Assembly (NCBI GenBank): GCA_003225555.1 | Contig: QIAM01000019.1 | Span: forward strand, 1 to 64,000 | Origin: Acidobacteriota bacterium | Lineage (GTDB): Bacteria > Acidobacteriota > Terriglobia > Terriglobales > Acidobacteriaceae | Direction: 5' to 3' | Length of the DNA: 64,000 bases | Shown: one piece after another, positions 33,098 through 42,269 of the stretch | Layout of the letters: every line of letters begins with the position of its first letter | Numbering within the stretch: position 1 is the stretch's first letter | Notes under the pieces: generated by a model | Database searches by the model: none | The model's input: only the letters and a program-made list of their open reading frames with translations | Told to the model about the DNA's origin: nothing | Position numbers and translations under genes: made by a program

Positions 33098-35443
33098 ATG
33101 GATTCGGGACCTCTGGTACCGGCGAATAGCGGTGTTGTTCGTGAAATTCCCTTGACGAGCCCTGAGTTCGGGCGGGCGGCGGTCCCGCAGGTGTACCCCG
33201 TACTCCCCTCCCAGGAATCCGCCGCCGGCGAATATATCCGTGTCCTTGCCAAACGTAAGTGGGTCATCTTCTCCTGCGTGGCGGCGATTTTTGCCGTGGT
33301 CGCCATTGCCAGCTTAAAGATGACGCCGATTTACGAGGCCAACGGCAGCATTGCGATCAACAAGCCGGACTCGACCCTGAACTTCCAGAACTCCGCCACC
33401 TTCAGCCTCGACTACTACGATCCCACCGAACTGGACACCGAGGTCAAGATCCTGCAAAGTGATCTGCTTGCACTGCAGGTGATCAAGGAACTGAACCTGG
33501 ATCATTCCGGGGGACCTAACGGCCGGGCTCCTTCTTCGCTGGAGCTGACGCCCGACCCGCTGCAAGTCGATTCCGCACATCTTTCCTCGGTGATCGGCGG
33601 ATTTAAGGGAAGCCTGAGAGTCGCGCTCTCGCCCAATACTCGCATCATTGAAGTTCACTACCGTAGCGGGGACCCGCAAATGGCCGCCAACGTCGTGAAC
33701 ACCCTAATGCAGACCTACGTCGAGAACAACTTCAAGTCGCGTTTCGAATCGACCATGCAAGCCTCGGACTGGCTCAACAAACAGCTGGTGGATCTGCAGA
33801 TGAAGGTCGAGACCTCGCAGGAGAAACTGGTTCGATACCAGAAAGAACACGAAATCCTTGGCATGGATGAGAAGCAGAACATCACCACCGCCAAGCTCGA
33901 CGAGCTCAACAAGGAACTCACTTCCGCCGAATCCGAAAGGATGGACAAAGAAGCCTTCTATCGTCTTGTTGAATCGGGCGATCCCGACGCCATCGCTTCC
34001 AGCGCTGGCGGCATCGAGACGGGTAGCGCCCAGTCCGCCTCCGCGCTGCTCGAGAGTCTGCGCGCCAAGCAAGCCGAGTTGCACATCCAGACGGCGGATT
34101 TGAACACGCAGTTCGGACCTTCGTATCCCAAGCTGGCGCAACTCAATAATCAGCTGAAGGAAATCGATACACAAATTCAGGGGGAGATGAAGAAGATCGC
34201 CAGCAAGGTCCGCGGCCAATACATGACCGCGTTGCAGCGGGAAAACATGTTGCGCGATGCGCTCGAAAAGCAGAAGCAGGAAGCCAACAAGCTGAACGAG
34301 AGCGCCATCCAATACAACATCCTGAAGCGCGACTCCGAGTCCTACCGCCAGCTCTACGAAGGACTTCTGCAACGCATGAAGGAAGCCGGCGTCTCAGCCG
34401 GGCTGAAATCCAACAATTTTCGGATTGTCGATACCGCCCGCGTCCCCAATGGGCCGATTGAGCCCAATATTCCGCGCAACCTGGGCTTCGCTCTGGTGCT
34501 GGGGCTGATGTCAGGCGTCGGACTTGCTTTCCTGCTGGAAGGACTCGACAACACTGTGCGGACGACCGAGCAAGCGCAGACAATCTCCGGGCTGGCGCCA
34601 CTCGGCATGATTCCGCTGGGCTCCAAGGGCATTCGCGAAGGTAGCACCGGGAAGCGCCTGGCCCTGGCAGCGTCTAACGAAGCCGTAGAACTGATCACGC
34701 AGGTCCGGCCACAGTCACAGATGGCGGAATCCTACCGCGCCCTGCGCACTTCGCTGCTGCTCACGAATCTGGGCGCGCCTCCCAAGGTCATCATGGTGAC
34801 CAGCGCCCTTCCGCAGGAGGGCAAGAGCACAACCAGCATCAACTGCGCCATCGTGCTGGCGCAGAAGGGCGTGCGCGTCCTGCTCATCGATGCGGACTTG
34901 AGGCGGCCGAGCATTCACAAAACTCTGGGCATGGGTCCACGCAGCGGCCTGAGCAACGTGCTCACCGGGAGCACCACGTTGCAGCAGGCCATCACGCGCA
35001 CCCCGATCCTCCCCAACTTGCATGTTCTCCCCGCGGGGACGCCTCCACCGAATCCCGCCGAGCTGCTGGCCTCGACGAATATGAAGGACGTGCTGGCGCA
35101 GTTGCGCGAAGAGTACGACCATATCGTGCTCGACACGCCGCCCACGCTCTCGGTCACCGACGCGGTCGTGCTGTCGCCCCGCGCCGACGCCGTAGTGCTA
35201 GTCATCCGCTCTGGGCAGACCACCAAGCAGGCGTTGCGCCGCTCGCGCGACGTGCTCATGCAGGTCAACGCAAAGGTCTCCGGCGTTCTGCTGAATGCGG
35301 TCGATCTGAGCTCGCCGGACTACTACTACTACTACGAGTATCAAGGCAAGTACGCGCGCTATTACCGGGATGACGAACCATCCCACGACGGGGACGGGGA
35401 AGATGTGGAAGAGACTTCGCCGGCATCATCCACTAGCGCGTAG
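33098..35443 (+). CDS. polysaccharide co-polymerase / tyrosine autokinase, Wzc-like
   Basis: A 781-aa inner-membrane protein. An N-terminal Wzz domain (first membrane segment about 54-72, second about 460-480) encloses a long periplasmic coiled-coil part (about 210-440). The C-terminal BY-kinase has Walker A (PQEGKSTTSINCA near 570), Walker A' (LLIDADLRRPSIH near 597) and Walker B (IVLDTPPT near 678). The tail ends with a tyrosine cluster (YYYYYEYQGKYARYY, about 748-762), the autophosphorylation site. It controls chain length and export of exopolysaccharide, likely together with the Wza-like protein at 2.5 kb. First gene of an operon with the TPR and ligase genes. Confidence 0.93.
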   Translation: MDSGPLVPANSGVVREIPLTSPEFGRAAVPQVYPVLPSQESAAGEYIRVLAKRKWVIFSCVAAIFAVVAIASLKMTPIYEANGSIAINKPDSTLNFQNSATFSLDYYDPTELDTEVKILQSDLLALQVIKELNLDHSGGPNGRAPSSLELTPDPLQVDSAHLSSVIGGFKGSLRVALSPNTRIIEVHYRSGDPQMAANVVNTLMQTYVENNFKSRFESTMQASDWLNKQLVDLQMKVETSQEKLVRYQKEHEILGMDEKQNITTAKLDELNKELTSAESERMDKEAFYRLVESGDPDAIASSAGGIETGSAQSASALLESLRAKQAELHIQTADLNTQFGPSYPKLAQLNNQLKEIDTQIQGEMKKIASKVRGQYMTALQRENMLRDALEKQKQEANKLNESAIQYNILKRDSESYRQLYEGLLQRMKEAGVSAGLKSNNFRIVDTARVPNGPIEPNIPRNLGFALVLGLMSGVGLAFLLEGLDNTVRTTEQAQTISGLAPLGMIPLGSKGIREGSTGKRLALAASNEAVELITQVRPQSQMAESYRALRTSLLLTNLGAPPKVIMVTSALPQEGKSTTSINCAIVLAQKGVRVLLIDADLRRPSIHKTLGMGPRSGLSNVLTGSTTLQQAITRTPILPNLHVLPAGTPPPNPAELLASTNMKDVLAQLREEYDHIVLDTPPTLSVTDAVVLSPRADAVVLVIRSGQTTKQALRRSRDVLMQVNAKVSGVLLNAVDLSSPDYYYYYEYQGKYARYYRDDEPSHDGDGEDVEETSPASSTSA

Positions 35444-35458
35444 CTAAGTTGCAGCCAA

Positions 35459-36712
35459 ATGCAGATTCCATTCGACACACCTGCCCGTAAGTGGTTGATC
35501 GCGGCCATTGCCGTCTCGCTGGCGGCCGCCTATGTGGGACTCGCTGGAACGCTGTTCCTCGCCGCATGGTTCGGCGAGCGCGCCGAATTGACCAGTCTGC
35601 AGCGTGCCGTCCGTTTCGACCCGGCCAATGCGAACTATCGCAATCACCTGGGCCGCTATTACGAACTCGTGGCCCGTGACCCGGCGGCTGCGATCGGCCC
35701 CTATACCGAAGCGATACGACTCAACCCTCACTCCGCCCGCTTCTGGTTCGACCTGGCCAGTGCCTATCAGGTCCGCGGCGACGTTGCCAATCAGACCGCG
35801 GCACTGGAACATGCCATCGAAGCCGATCCCACCACGCCGGATGTAGCCTGGGAGGCTGCCAACCTGTATCTGGTGCAGGGCCAAAACGAGAAAGCGTTGC
35901 GTGAATTCCGGGTTGTGATGGCCAATGACAATTCGCTAATCCCGGCTGCTGTGCAGTTCTGCTGGCGGATTAACCCCGATGTGGACGCGCTTCTGCGGGA
36001 CGTGGTTCCACACCGCTCCGAGGACTACATCGCATTCCTTGAGTTCCTGATGTCGAAGCAGGAAACCGCAGCCTCCACCAAGGTGTGGGATGCTTTGATC
36101 CAATCCGGAGAACGGTTCGAACGAAGCCACGTATTCGACTACTTCAATTACTTGATCCGTCACAAGGAAGTGGATGAGGCTGTCCTGGTCTGGCGCCAGG
36201 GCGCAAGCCGCTTCGGGCTCGATTCATATCTGCCTTCTTCCTCGAATCTGGTAATCAATGGAAATTTCAGTCTCGATATCCTGAACGGCGGCTTCGATTG
36301 GCAGCATCAGAAACAGAAGAGCGTCGAACTCACGCTGGATCCCAGAGACTTTCACGGCGGACGGCGGTCCCTGCAGATCGTCTTCGATGGACCCAGAGTT
36401 GAAGACGCCGGCATCTTCCAGTACATCCCGGTACAGCCCAACACAACCTATGAGCTTTCCGCCTACTACAAAAGCGCGGACCTCGTAGGCGCCGGGGGGC
36501 CGCACCTCACCGTACAGGACATGTACGCCCCGAAGACGATTTATTACGACAGTGACGACATGAAAGAGACGGGATACTGGAAGTCGGTCGGAGGAGAATT
36601 CACGACCAACGCGGACTGCAAGCTCGTAGTTCTGCACGTCCGTCGCATTCCGGTGGGCAGTCCGATCCGTGGTAAGCTCTGGGTCGACGATTTTCGCCTC
36701 AAAAAGAAGTAG
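35459..36712 (+). CDS. TPR protein of the exopolysaccharide module
   Basis: A 417-aa protein with an N-terminal membrane anchor (about 10-36) and three to four TPR-like repeats in residues 40-150 (LQRAVRFDPANANYRNHLGRYY; YTEAIRLNPHSARFWFDLASAY; LEHAIEADPTTPDVAWEAANLY). The last ~180 residues (from LVINGNFSLDILNGGFDW) resemble a beta-sandwich carbohydrate-binding module. This suggests a periplasmic scaffold that binds glycan. It starts 15 bp after the Wzc-like stop codon. The exact role is not known. Confidence 0.75.
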   Translation: MQIPFDTPARKWLIAAIAVSLAAAYVGLAGTLFLAAWFGERAELTSLQRAVRFDPANANYRNHLGRYYELVARDPAAAIGPYTEAIRLNPHSARFWFDLASAYQVRGDVANQTAALEHAIEADPTTPDVAWEAANLYLVQGQNEKALREFRVVMANDNSLIPAAVQFCWRINPDVDALLRDVVPHRSEDYIAFLEFLMSKQETAASTKVWDALIQSGERFERSHVFDYFNYLIRHKEVDEAVLVWRQGASRFGLDSYLPSSSNLVINGNFSLDILNGGFDWQHQKQKSVELTLDPRDFHGGRRSLQIVFDGPRVEDAGIFQYIPVQPNTTYELSAYYKSADLVGAGGPHLTVQDMYAPKTIYYDSDDMKETGYWKSVGGEFTTNADCKLVVLHVRRIPVGSPIRGKLWVDDFRLKKK

Positions 36713-36755
36713 AAATAGCATCGGGCCCCCACCCGTCAGGGAAACAATCATTTTC

Positions 36756-38105
36756 ATGACCGCAGCCATCATCCAAGAGGCCGACCGACGCTTGTGGTCG
36801 TCCCGCCTGACTTCCATCCTGCTCTGGGGAACCTTCGGCCTGCTGATGTTCGGGCCAGTCGCCTTTGGATCGGTCGAGCCATGGTCCATTTTTGTTCTTG
36901 AAGCAGGCGCCACTCTCCTGGTTCTCCTATGGCTCGCCAAGCAATGGATTGACGACGAGATACGAATCAAGTGGAACCCGCTGTTCCTCCCGATGGCGGC
37001 TTTCGCCGTCTTGATCGTGATTCAGCTTGCAGCCGGCGGGACCACCTATCGCCACGACACGGTTGCCGGCGCGCTGCTGTACTGCGCGTACGCCATGCTC
37101 TGCTTTTTGTCGAGCCAGACGCTGTTTCGCAACTTTCAAGCGCGCCGCCTCGCGTTCGTGTTCTCCATCTACGGCGCAGCCCTCGCCTCGTTTGCGCTTC
37201 TGCAGGGGATGGCTTCCAACGGCAAGCTCTACTGGATGCGAACGCCGCGCATGGGAGGCCAGATTTACGGTCCCTACGTGAATCACAACCATTACGCCGG
37301 CTTAATGGAAATGCTGGTGCCGATTCCGCTGGTGCTGTCGGTGTCGCACCTGGCCAGTTCGCGTCAGCGCATGTTGGCCGCCGCGACCGCCGCGGTCATG
37401 GCATCCACGATTTTTCTGAGCGGCTCCCGCGGTGGAATGCTGGCATTGGTCATCGAGCTGCTGATTTTTGCAGTAGTTTTGATTCGCCAGCAACGGGGCT
37501 TCAGGACCGCAGTCAGCGTGGCCGCTTTCCTGCTGATCGTCATCAGTCTGCTGACCTGGGTCGGCGGCGGGGAACTGAGCCGGCGCGTGTCAAGCATCTC
37601 CACTGAGACGCGCTCCGAGATCACCGGGGGAATGCGCCTGACCATTGATCGCGATGCGCTGCACATGTTTTCGAAGAAGCCGGTGCTAGGCTGGGGCGTT
37701 CGAGCGTTCCCTGTCGTTTATCCGCAGTTCCGCAGTTTCTACACCAATTTCTTCGTGAATGAGGCCCACAACGATTATCTGCAACTACTAGTGGAAATGG
37801 GCCTGCTCGGATTCGGCGCGATGCTCTGGTTTCTGATCGTCGTCTACCGCCGAGCTGTGATCAAGATCAAGGACTGGACATCCGACGTCAGCGGAGCCGT
37901 CACCTTAGCCTGCATGCTGGGATGCTCCGGCATTCTCGTGCACAGCACAGTGGACTTCAACCTGCAAATCCCCGCCAACGCCGCTCTGTTCTACGTTTTC
38001 TGCACGATCGCGGCCGCCGACTCCTTCGCCCAACCCGCACGCAAACGCCGCCCCATTCCGACTCCCCAAACCGAAGAAGTGCTGCCAGCCTCCGAAGTGG
38101 TGTGA
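36756..38105 (+). CDS. O-antigen ligase/polymerase family membrane protein
   Basis: A 449-aa protein with about ten membrane segments and the Wzy_C signature: the periplasmic loop with SGSRGGMLALV, followed by GWGVRAFPVVYPQF and HNDYLQLLVEMGLLG. Family members polymerise or ligate lipid-linked glycan. I start it at the ATG at 36756; the longer frame from 36669 would overlap the TPR gene by 44 bp. The cytoplasmic tail ends in a Pro-rich stretch. It is the third gene of the Wzc operon and the only candidate polymerase in the window, so it may also serve the 2-16 kb locus. Confidence 0.85.
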   Translation: MTAAIIQEADRRLWSSRLTSILLWGTFGLLMFGPVAFGSVEPWSIFVLEAGATLLVLLWLAKQWIDDEIRIKWNPLFLPMAAFAVLIVIQLAAGGTTYRHDTVAGALLYCAYAMLCFLSSQTLFRNFQARRLAFVFSIYGAALASFALLQGMASNGKLYWMRTPRMGGQIYGPYVNHNHYAGLMEMLVPIPLVLSVSHLASSRQRMLAAATAAVMASTIFLSGSRGGMLALVIELLIFAVVLIRQQRGFRTAVSVAAFLLIVISLLTWVGGGELSRRVSSISTETRSEITGGMRLTIDRDALHMFSKKPVLGWGVRAFPVVYPQFRSFYTNFFVNEAHNDYLQLLVEMGLLGFGAMLWFLIVVYRRAVIKIKDWTSDVSGAVTLACMLGCSGILVHSTVDFNLQIPANAALFYVFCTIAAADSFAQPARKRRPIPTPQTEEVLPASEVV

Positions 38106-38164
38106 GCCAGAAGTAAAAGAGCTCGCATCGCGGGAGACTGTCGATCCTCCGCCCCTGCAAGCGG

Positions 38165-38212
38165 CGGCGTCATCCTGAGCACAGCCGTTCTTCAGGCGGA
38201 GCGAAGGATCCG
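38165..38212. repeat. 'GAAGGATCC' dispersed element
   Basis: GTCATCCTGAGC near 38168 and GCGGAGCGAAGGATCC at 38195-38210 resemble a common short intergenic element of this kind of genome. A related piece occurs, inverted, at 17178-17195. It lies between the ligase gene and rpsT. Confidence 0.4.
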
Positions 38213-38254
38213 GCGTGCAGCGCCACAATAACCAACAACGCCGGTGCACTCCGT

Positions 38255-38284
38255 TTGACCGAGCGAAACCAGCTCCCCTATAAT
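38255..38284 (+). promoter_or_regulatory. rpsT promoter
   Basis: TTGACC (38255-38260), an 18-bp spacer and a perfect TATAAT (38279-38284), 59 bp before the rpsT start codon. This is the best sigma70-type promoter in the window. Confidence 0.7.
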
Positions 38285-38343
38285 AATTAATTCGGACCTA
38301 CCCCGAATATCTTGTTGAATACACAAAGGTAAACGAACCACTC

Positions 38344-38607
38344 ATGGCAAATCATTTTTCTGCGTTGAAACGCGCCCGCCAGACCGAACGCCGGACCGCC
38401 CGCAATCGCGCCAACACCTCCCGCCTCCGAGGCGCACTCCGCGAACTCCGCGAAACCATCGCCAAGGGCGACAAGCAGGCCGCCCAACAGCTCTATCGCT
38501 CCACCGTTTCCGTGCTCGACAAAGCCATCCAGAAGGGCACCCTGCACGAGAACACCGCCTCGCGCTACAAGTCCCGCCTGGGCAAACGCGTCACCGCAAT
38601 GAAGTAA
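38344..38607 (+). CDS. rpsT: 30S ribosomal protein S20
   Basis: An 87-aa basic protein with the S20 pattern: [21 protein letters not shown] at the N-terminus, the three-helix bundle, and the conserved C-terminal [18 protein letters not shown]. It binds 16S rRNA early in 30S assembly. It is monocistronic behind a strong promoter; a 7-bp-periodic repeat starts at its stop codon. Confidence 0.95.
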   Translation: MANHFSALKRARQTERRTARNRANTSRLRGALRELRETIAKGDKQAAQQLYRSTVSVLDKAIQKGTLHENTASRYKSRLGKRVTAMK

Positions 38608-38627
38608 GCTGTTAGCTCTTGGCTTGA
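38607..38627. repeat. heptad repeat after rpsT
   Basis: Three 7-bp units (AGCTGTT, AGCTCTT, GGCTTGA) start at the last base of the rpsT stop codon. See also 44841, 51656 and 53393. Confidence 0.45.
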
Positions 38628-38692
38628 GAAGTAGGAACTGCAGGCCCGTGGCACGTCTGCCATCGTATTTCGAATGCGGACCGCAAAGCTGC

Positions 38693-39445
38693 CTACAGCA
38701 CGATGTCGAATCGCTCACGGAGTTCATTGCTCCATTCCTGCTCTGACCCCAACATCCGCTCCTCGCGTTGACCGTTCCTCGTAACAATCAGCTTCATGCC
38801 AGACAGAGTGATTCGTCCTTCCGGGGTTGCCATGCTGCAAATTCGGTTTTGCGTGAAGTGCGAGTCAGGCGATGTCTGATGGTAGTGGCACATACCCGCA
38901 AACTCGTCGAGGCGGCGGGGCTGCAGCGTGAAGGAATACTGCCTCTTCCAAGTGTGCCCACGTTGCTCGCTCTCCACGTGGAGGTGGCTGTAGTCCTCTA
39001 TGACTCGGAACGTCCCCGCATCATCCGACTGCTCGCGAGCCAATGCCATGGCAAGCGGCTCCAGAAACGAGTCCCCAAAGCCCACGTCTGACAACCGCGG
39101 TTCATTCAGGTCTACACGCAATGCCAGATGGTCGAATTCAGGACTTTCGCTGCCATCACTGCGAGCCACGCGAGCGGACAGCAATGTGACCTGAAATCCC
39201 AACCCACGCAGCAATGCAGCAAATGCACCGTTCAGTTCGTAGCAGAAACCACCGCGGTGTTGCTCTACGACTTTGCGAAGGAAAGCTTCCTCATCGACGA
39301 CAATCTTTCGTCCTAAGGCGATGTCGAGATTCTCAAAAGGAACAGCCAGCATGTGGGCGCGATGGATGGTCCGCAGCGTTTCGAGCGTTGGCGTGGTCGA
39401 GCCTGTGTGTCGAATGCGATCGAGATAAGCTTGGACATGCGTCAT
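38693..39445 (-). CDS. arylamine N-acetyltransferase
   Basis: A 250-aa protein of the NAT family. The catalytic triad is visible as Cys in HRGGFCYELNGAF, His in EFDHLALRV and Asp in VDLNEPRLSDVGFGD. It transfers acetyl from acetyl-CoA to arylamines and hydrazines. I start it at the ATG at 39445 (MTHVQAYLDRIR), because the frame upstream overlaps holA and its residues do not resemble the family. Confidence 0.9.
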   Translation of the reverse strand: MTHVQAYLDRIRHTGSTTPTLETLRTIHRAHMLAVPFENLDIALGRKIVVDEEAFLRKVVEQHRGGFCYELNGAFAALLRGLGFQVTLLSARVARSDGSESPEFDHLALRVDLNEPRLSDVGFGDSFLEPLAMALAREQSDDAGTFRVIEDYSHLHVESEQRGHTWKRQYSFTLQPRRLDEFAGMCHYHQTSPDSHFTQNRICSMATPEGRITLSGMKLIVTRNGQREERMLGSEQEWSNELRERFDIVL

Positions 39446-39501
39446 GAAATTCCAGCCAGCGATGCCGGACGGCAACGCTGAAGATTGGCGGGCTGCCCCT
39501 C

Positions 39502-40632
39502 TCACACCGGTAACTGTTCCTGCATCCATCCCGGCGTTTCGACTTTTGGCTCGCTGGTCAGATCCATCACCAGCCGCTCCAACACCATGCGCTTGTTGAC
39601 AGGGTTCGAGCGCAAAGCCAAGTCAGCCTTCGCCACCAGCCGGATTGCCCGGGTCAACTCCCGTCGAGATTTGTAGCGCCGCGCCTGCTTGATGATGTCG
39701 TCCGCCGCAAACGGAGGCACGCGGAAACCCTGCCACAGCGCGGCCCACAACATGCGCTGGTCGCGCACGTTGCGCTCAAGAATGACCAGCATCTGCCGGA
39801 AGGTTTTCGCCAGCATGTAGATGTGCCCGATAGCGGCCTCTTCGCCGTCGCCCGACGACAGGATTGCATCCAGAATCTCCAACGCGCGAACGCGCTCTTT
39901 GGACGAGATGGCGTCGGTCAACTCATACAACGAACGCTGCTTGGCCGCCAGCACCATGGTTTCTACGTCGCCGAGCGTGATACGGTTTTTGGCGCCGGCG
40001 TAGAGCATGAGCTTCTCCAGTTCGTTGGAGATCATCATCATGTCGCCGCCCAGCGCGTCGACCAGTTCGCGGGCTCCGTCGGGATCGATCTTTACTGGGA
40101 CGTCGCGGCTGGCGCAATAGTCGGCAATCCAGCGAACTGCTTCGCCTTGCTCCACGCGCGCCAGTTCGACGATGCTGCAGTACTGGCCCATGGTTTCGCG
40201 GATGCGCTGGTAGCGTTCCTTATCTTGCATCTCCATGCGGCGAACGTCGGCGGGAATGCTGATGTGGTCGGCGACGAAGACGACCAGCGCGTCGGGATTC
40301 GGATTCTTGCAATACTCTTCAATCGCCGCCAGCTTTTCTTCGTTCGATCCGCGTCCAAAAAGATTCTTCACTCCCCGCACGAAGAACACCTGAAACGGCG
40401 CCATCAGCGAAGGCGTACGGGCGCGATCAAGAACTTCAGCCAGATCATTTTCTGCCAGATCGAATTCGAACAAGCTGAAGTCGCGCAGGTCGGCCGGAAC
40501 CAGATGCTCAAGAATGGCGTCGCGAAAGCGCTTGCGGAAGAAAGCCTCGTCGCCCACGAACACGTAGGCGGGCCGCAGCTTACGCGATTCAAGCTCGCTG
40601 ACAAAGCGCTCCGCCTGGGCGAACGCCCGCAT
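39502..40632 (-). CDS. holA: DNA polymerase III subunit delta
   Basis: A 376-aa protein with the delta-subunit layout: an N-terminal domain starting RKLRPAYVFVGDEAFFRKRF, an AAA+-like middle part without a working Walker A, and a C-terminal collar domain (LDAILSSGDGEEAAIGHIYMLAKTFRQML). It opens the sliding clamp within the clamp loader. It is downstream of lptE on the same strand (48 bp apart), a conserved neighbourhood in many bacteria. Confidence 0.9.
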   Translation of the reverse strand: MRAFAQAERFVSELESRKLRPAYVFVGDEAFFRKRFRDAILEHLVPADLRDFSLFEFDLAENDLAEVLDRARTPSLMAPFQVFFVRGVKNLFGRGSNEEKLAAIEEYCKNPNPDALVVFVADHISIPADVRRMEMQDKERYQRIRETMGQYCSIVELARVEQGEAVRWIADYCASRDVPVKIDPDGARELVDALGGDMMMISNELEKLMLYAGAKNRITLGDVETMVLAAKQRSLYELTDAISSKERVRALEILDAILSSGDGEEAAIGHIYMLAKTFRQMLVILERNVRDQRMLWAALWQGFRVPPFAADDIIKQARRYKSRRELTRAIRLVAKADLALRSNPVNKRMVLERLVMDLTSEPKVETPGWMQEQLPV

Positions 40633-40680
40633 TCAGAAACCCTCCATGCGCCGATAGATTCCTCGCAGAGAATCTAACAT

Positions 40681-41196
40681 CTAAAAGCCCTCCAGGATGT
40701 TCGAAACCAGAGTCCGGGCAAAGTCCTGAGAGAGCCGCCGGAAGGCGGGCGAATCCTCTTCGAAAAAGCTGCTCAGATCCTGGGAAACCTCGTACTGCTC
40801 GCGAAACAGGTAGGCCGGATTCTCGTACAGCACCCTCCCCTGCCGATCGGCGAGCGACACTCGAATGCTCACCACCACCAGAACACTGGCCGCTTTCCCC
40901 GTCGCTGTATCGTAGGTGAGGGGCGACGCGGAAGTCGACAGCACAGTGCCTCGCAGGGTCGCATCAGCGGCCTCGCTGGGATCGTTGGTCAGCCGATAGT
41001 GCGTGCGCGTGGTAAACTCGCGCACCACCGATGAAGTCAGCATCTGCTCGATGCGGTAGGTCTTCGTCTCGTTGACGAAGGCGGGAATGGCGATGGTCTT
41101 GACGTTCTCGGGAAGCTGCCCCGCATGACCGGCGGCGTGGTAGCCGCATCCGGTGGCCCACACAAGCACCAGGGGCCACACACCGCGAAGCCTCAT
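40681..41196 (-). CDS. lptE: LPS-assembly lipoprotein LptE
   Basis: A 171-aa lipoprotein with lipobox ATGC (Cys17, followed by GYH as in other LptE proteins). The body has VKTIAIPAFVNETKTYRIEQMLTS, the usual start of the two-layer alpha/beta fold. LptE plugs LptD in the outer membrane for lipopolysaccharide delivery, so the organism is diderm with LPS or a related lipid. It overlaps the ASADH-like gene by 4 bp. Confidence 0.85.
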   Translation of the reverse strand: MRLRGVWPLVLVWATGCGYHAAGHAGQLPENVKTIAIPAFVNETKTYRIEQMLTSSVVREFTTRTHYRLTNDPSEAADATLRGTVLSTSASPLTYDTATGKAASVLVVVSIRVSLADRQGRVLYENPAYLFREQYEVSQDLSSFFEEDSPAFRRLSQDFARTLVSNILEGF

Positions 41197-42269
41197 TGAA
41201 TCTTCCCCAGCGGCCGCGTAGCCGTCATGCTCTCCGCGCAGTCCACCGCGGTCAGGGCGGCGATCCGCAGATTATCGGCGGCCGCCCACAGCCACACGCC
41301 GTTCGGATGACTTACATCGCTCTTGACCGACAGCTGAATGTCTCCCTGTCCAGCCGAACTCACATTGCTTGGAGATTCCTCCTCTGCGCCGGGGATCGCG
41401 ACGTGATCTCCCGCCAGCGCCAGGAACAACTGCTGCAGATCTGCCGCCTGCGCCATCTCCAGGAAAATTGCCAGCGCATGACCGTGAAACACTGGGGCCT
41501 GCAATAGCAACACCGACGGCTTGGGAGCAGCATCTCCGGCTAGCTTCTGGTGGTGCCGCAGCACCCGCGCCTCCACCGAATCGAGCGCCGGTTGCGACTT
41601 TTGCCCGTAACGCGCAACCATATTGAATGCCACCTGCGCATCGTAAATATCCTTGGGCAATGGCTGGAACGAAAGCAGATTCACCGTCTGCTGATGGAGC
41701 TCGTCCATTCCCTTCTGCCCGTGTTCCGACGCCGGCTCGAAGACCGTCGCAACCACGCGCCGGATGGCGGCCGACTTCTGCGCGCGCAACACAAGCAGAG
41801 CCAATATCACCGCGGCGGGATGCGCCACCACACATGGCCCGGGCTGCAACTCCGGAGGCACCACCAATCCGCGCTCGCGCTCCACCCAGAGCGAACGGAC
41901 GCTCGCCCCCGGTTCGTTCTCTAAGGCACCCGACAGATCGAGAATTGCGCTGCCGGAATCGCGGGCGCGTTTCCAGTTCTTCCGCGTGCTGTCGACGTCA
42001 GAAGCGAAGAACGTGAAATCGACGTTCTCAAATTGCTCGGCACGCACGCTCTGGATGAAGCTGATCTCGTCACCCATCGCCTCCAACTGGCCCAGTGCTT
42101 CATCATCGTCGAGCAGTCGCACATCCACGGCGGGGAAATTGCGCTCGTTCAGCATCTCGGCAACTTCCTTGCCTTTGAGCGAAGCGGCGCCCACAATCGC
42201 GGCCCGGTAGAGATTGCCGCGCGCGCTGGCCGCATGGGAAGGCGTGGTCGGTTTGGAGGCAGAACTCAT
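41193..42269 (-). CDS. aspartate-semialdehyde-dehydrogenase-like protein lacking the catalytic Cys
   Basis: A 358-aa protein with the two-domain ASADH/AGPR fold: an N-terminal Rossmann part starting YRAAIVGAASLKGKEVAEML and a C-terminal dimerisation part. Where active enzymes have the nucleophile in a PNC motif, this protein has HPAAV (residues 150-154), Ala in place of Cys. The glycine-rich loop is altered, and the RVPV motif of the substrate site reads QAPV, although the His in FHGHA is kept. It is therefore probably not an active dehydrogenase, like E. coli Usg. It overlaps both lptE and pssA by 4 bp, so it belongs to an envelope-lipid operon. Confidence 0.8.
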   Translation of the reverse strand: MSSASKPTTPSHAASARGNLYRAAIVGAASLKGKEVAEMLNERNFPAVDVRLLDDDEALGQLEAMGDEISFIQSVRAEQFENVDFTFFASDVDSTRKNWKRARDSGSAILDLSGALENEPGASVRSLWVERERGLVVPPELQPGPCVVAHPAAVILALLVLRAQKSAAIRRVVATVFEPASEHGQKGMDELHQQTVNLLSFQPLPKDIYDAQVAFNMVARYGQKSQPALDSVEARVLRHHQKLAGDAAPKPSVLLLQAPVFHGHALAIFLEMAQAADLQQLFLALAGDHVAIPGAEEESPSNVSSAGQGDIQLSVKSDVSHPNGVWLWAAADNLRIAALTAVDCAESMTATRPLGKIQ

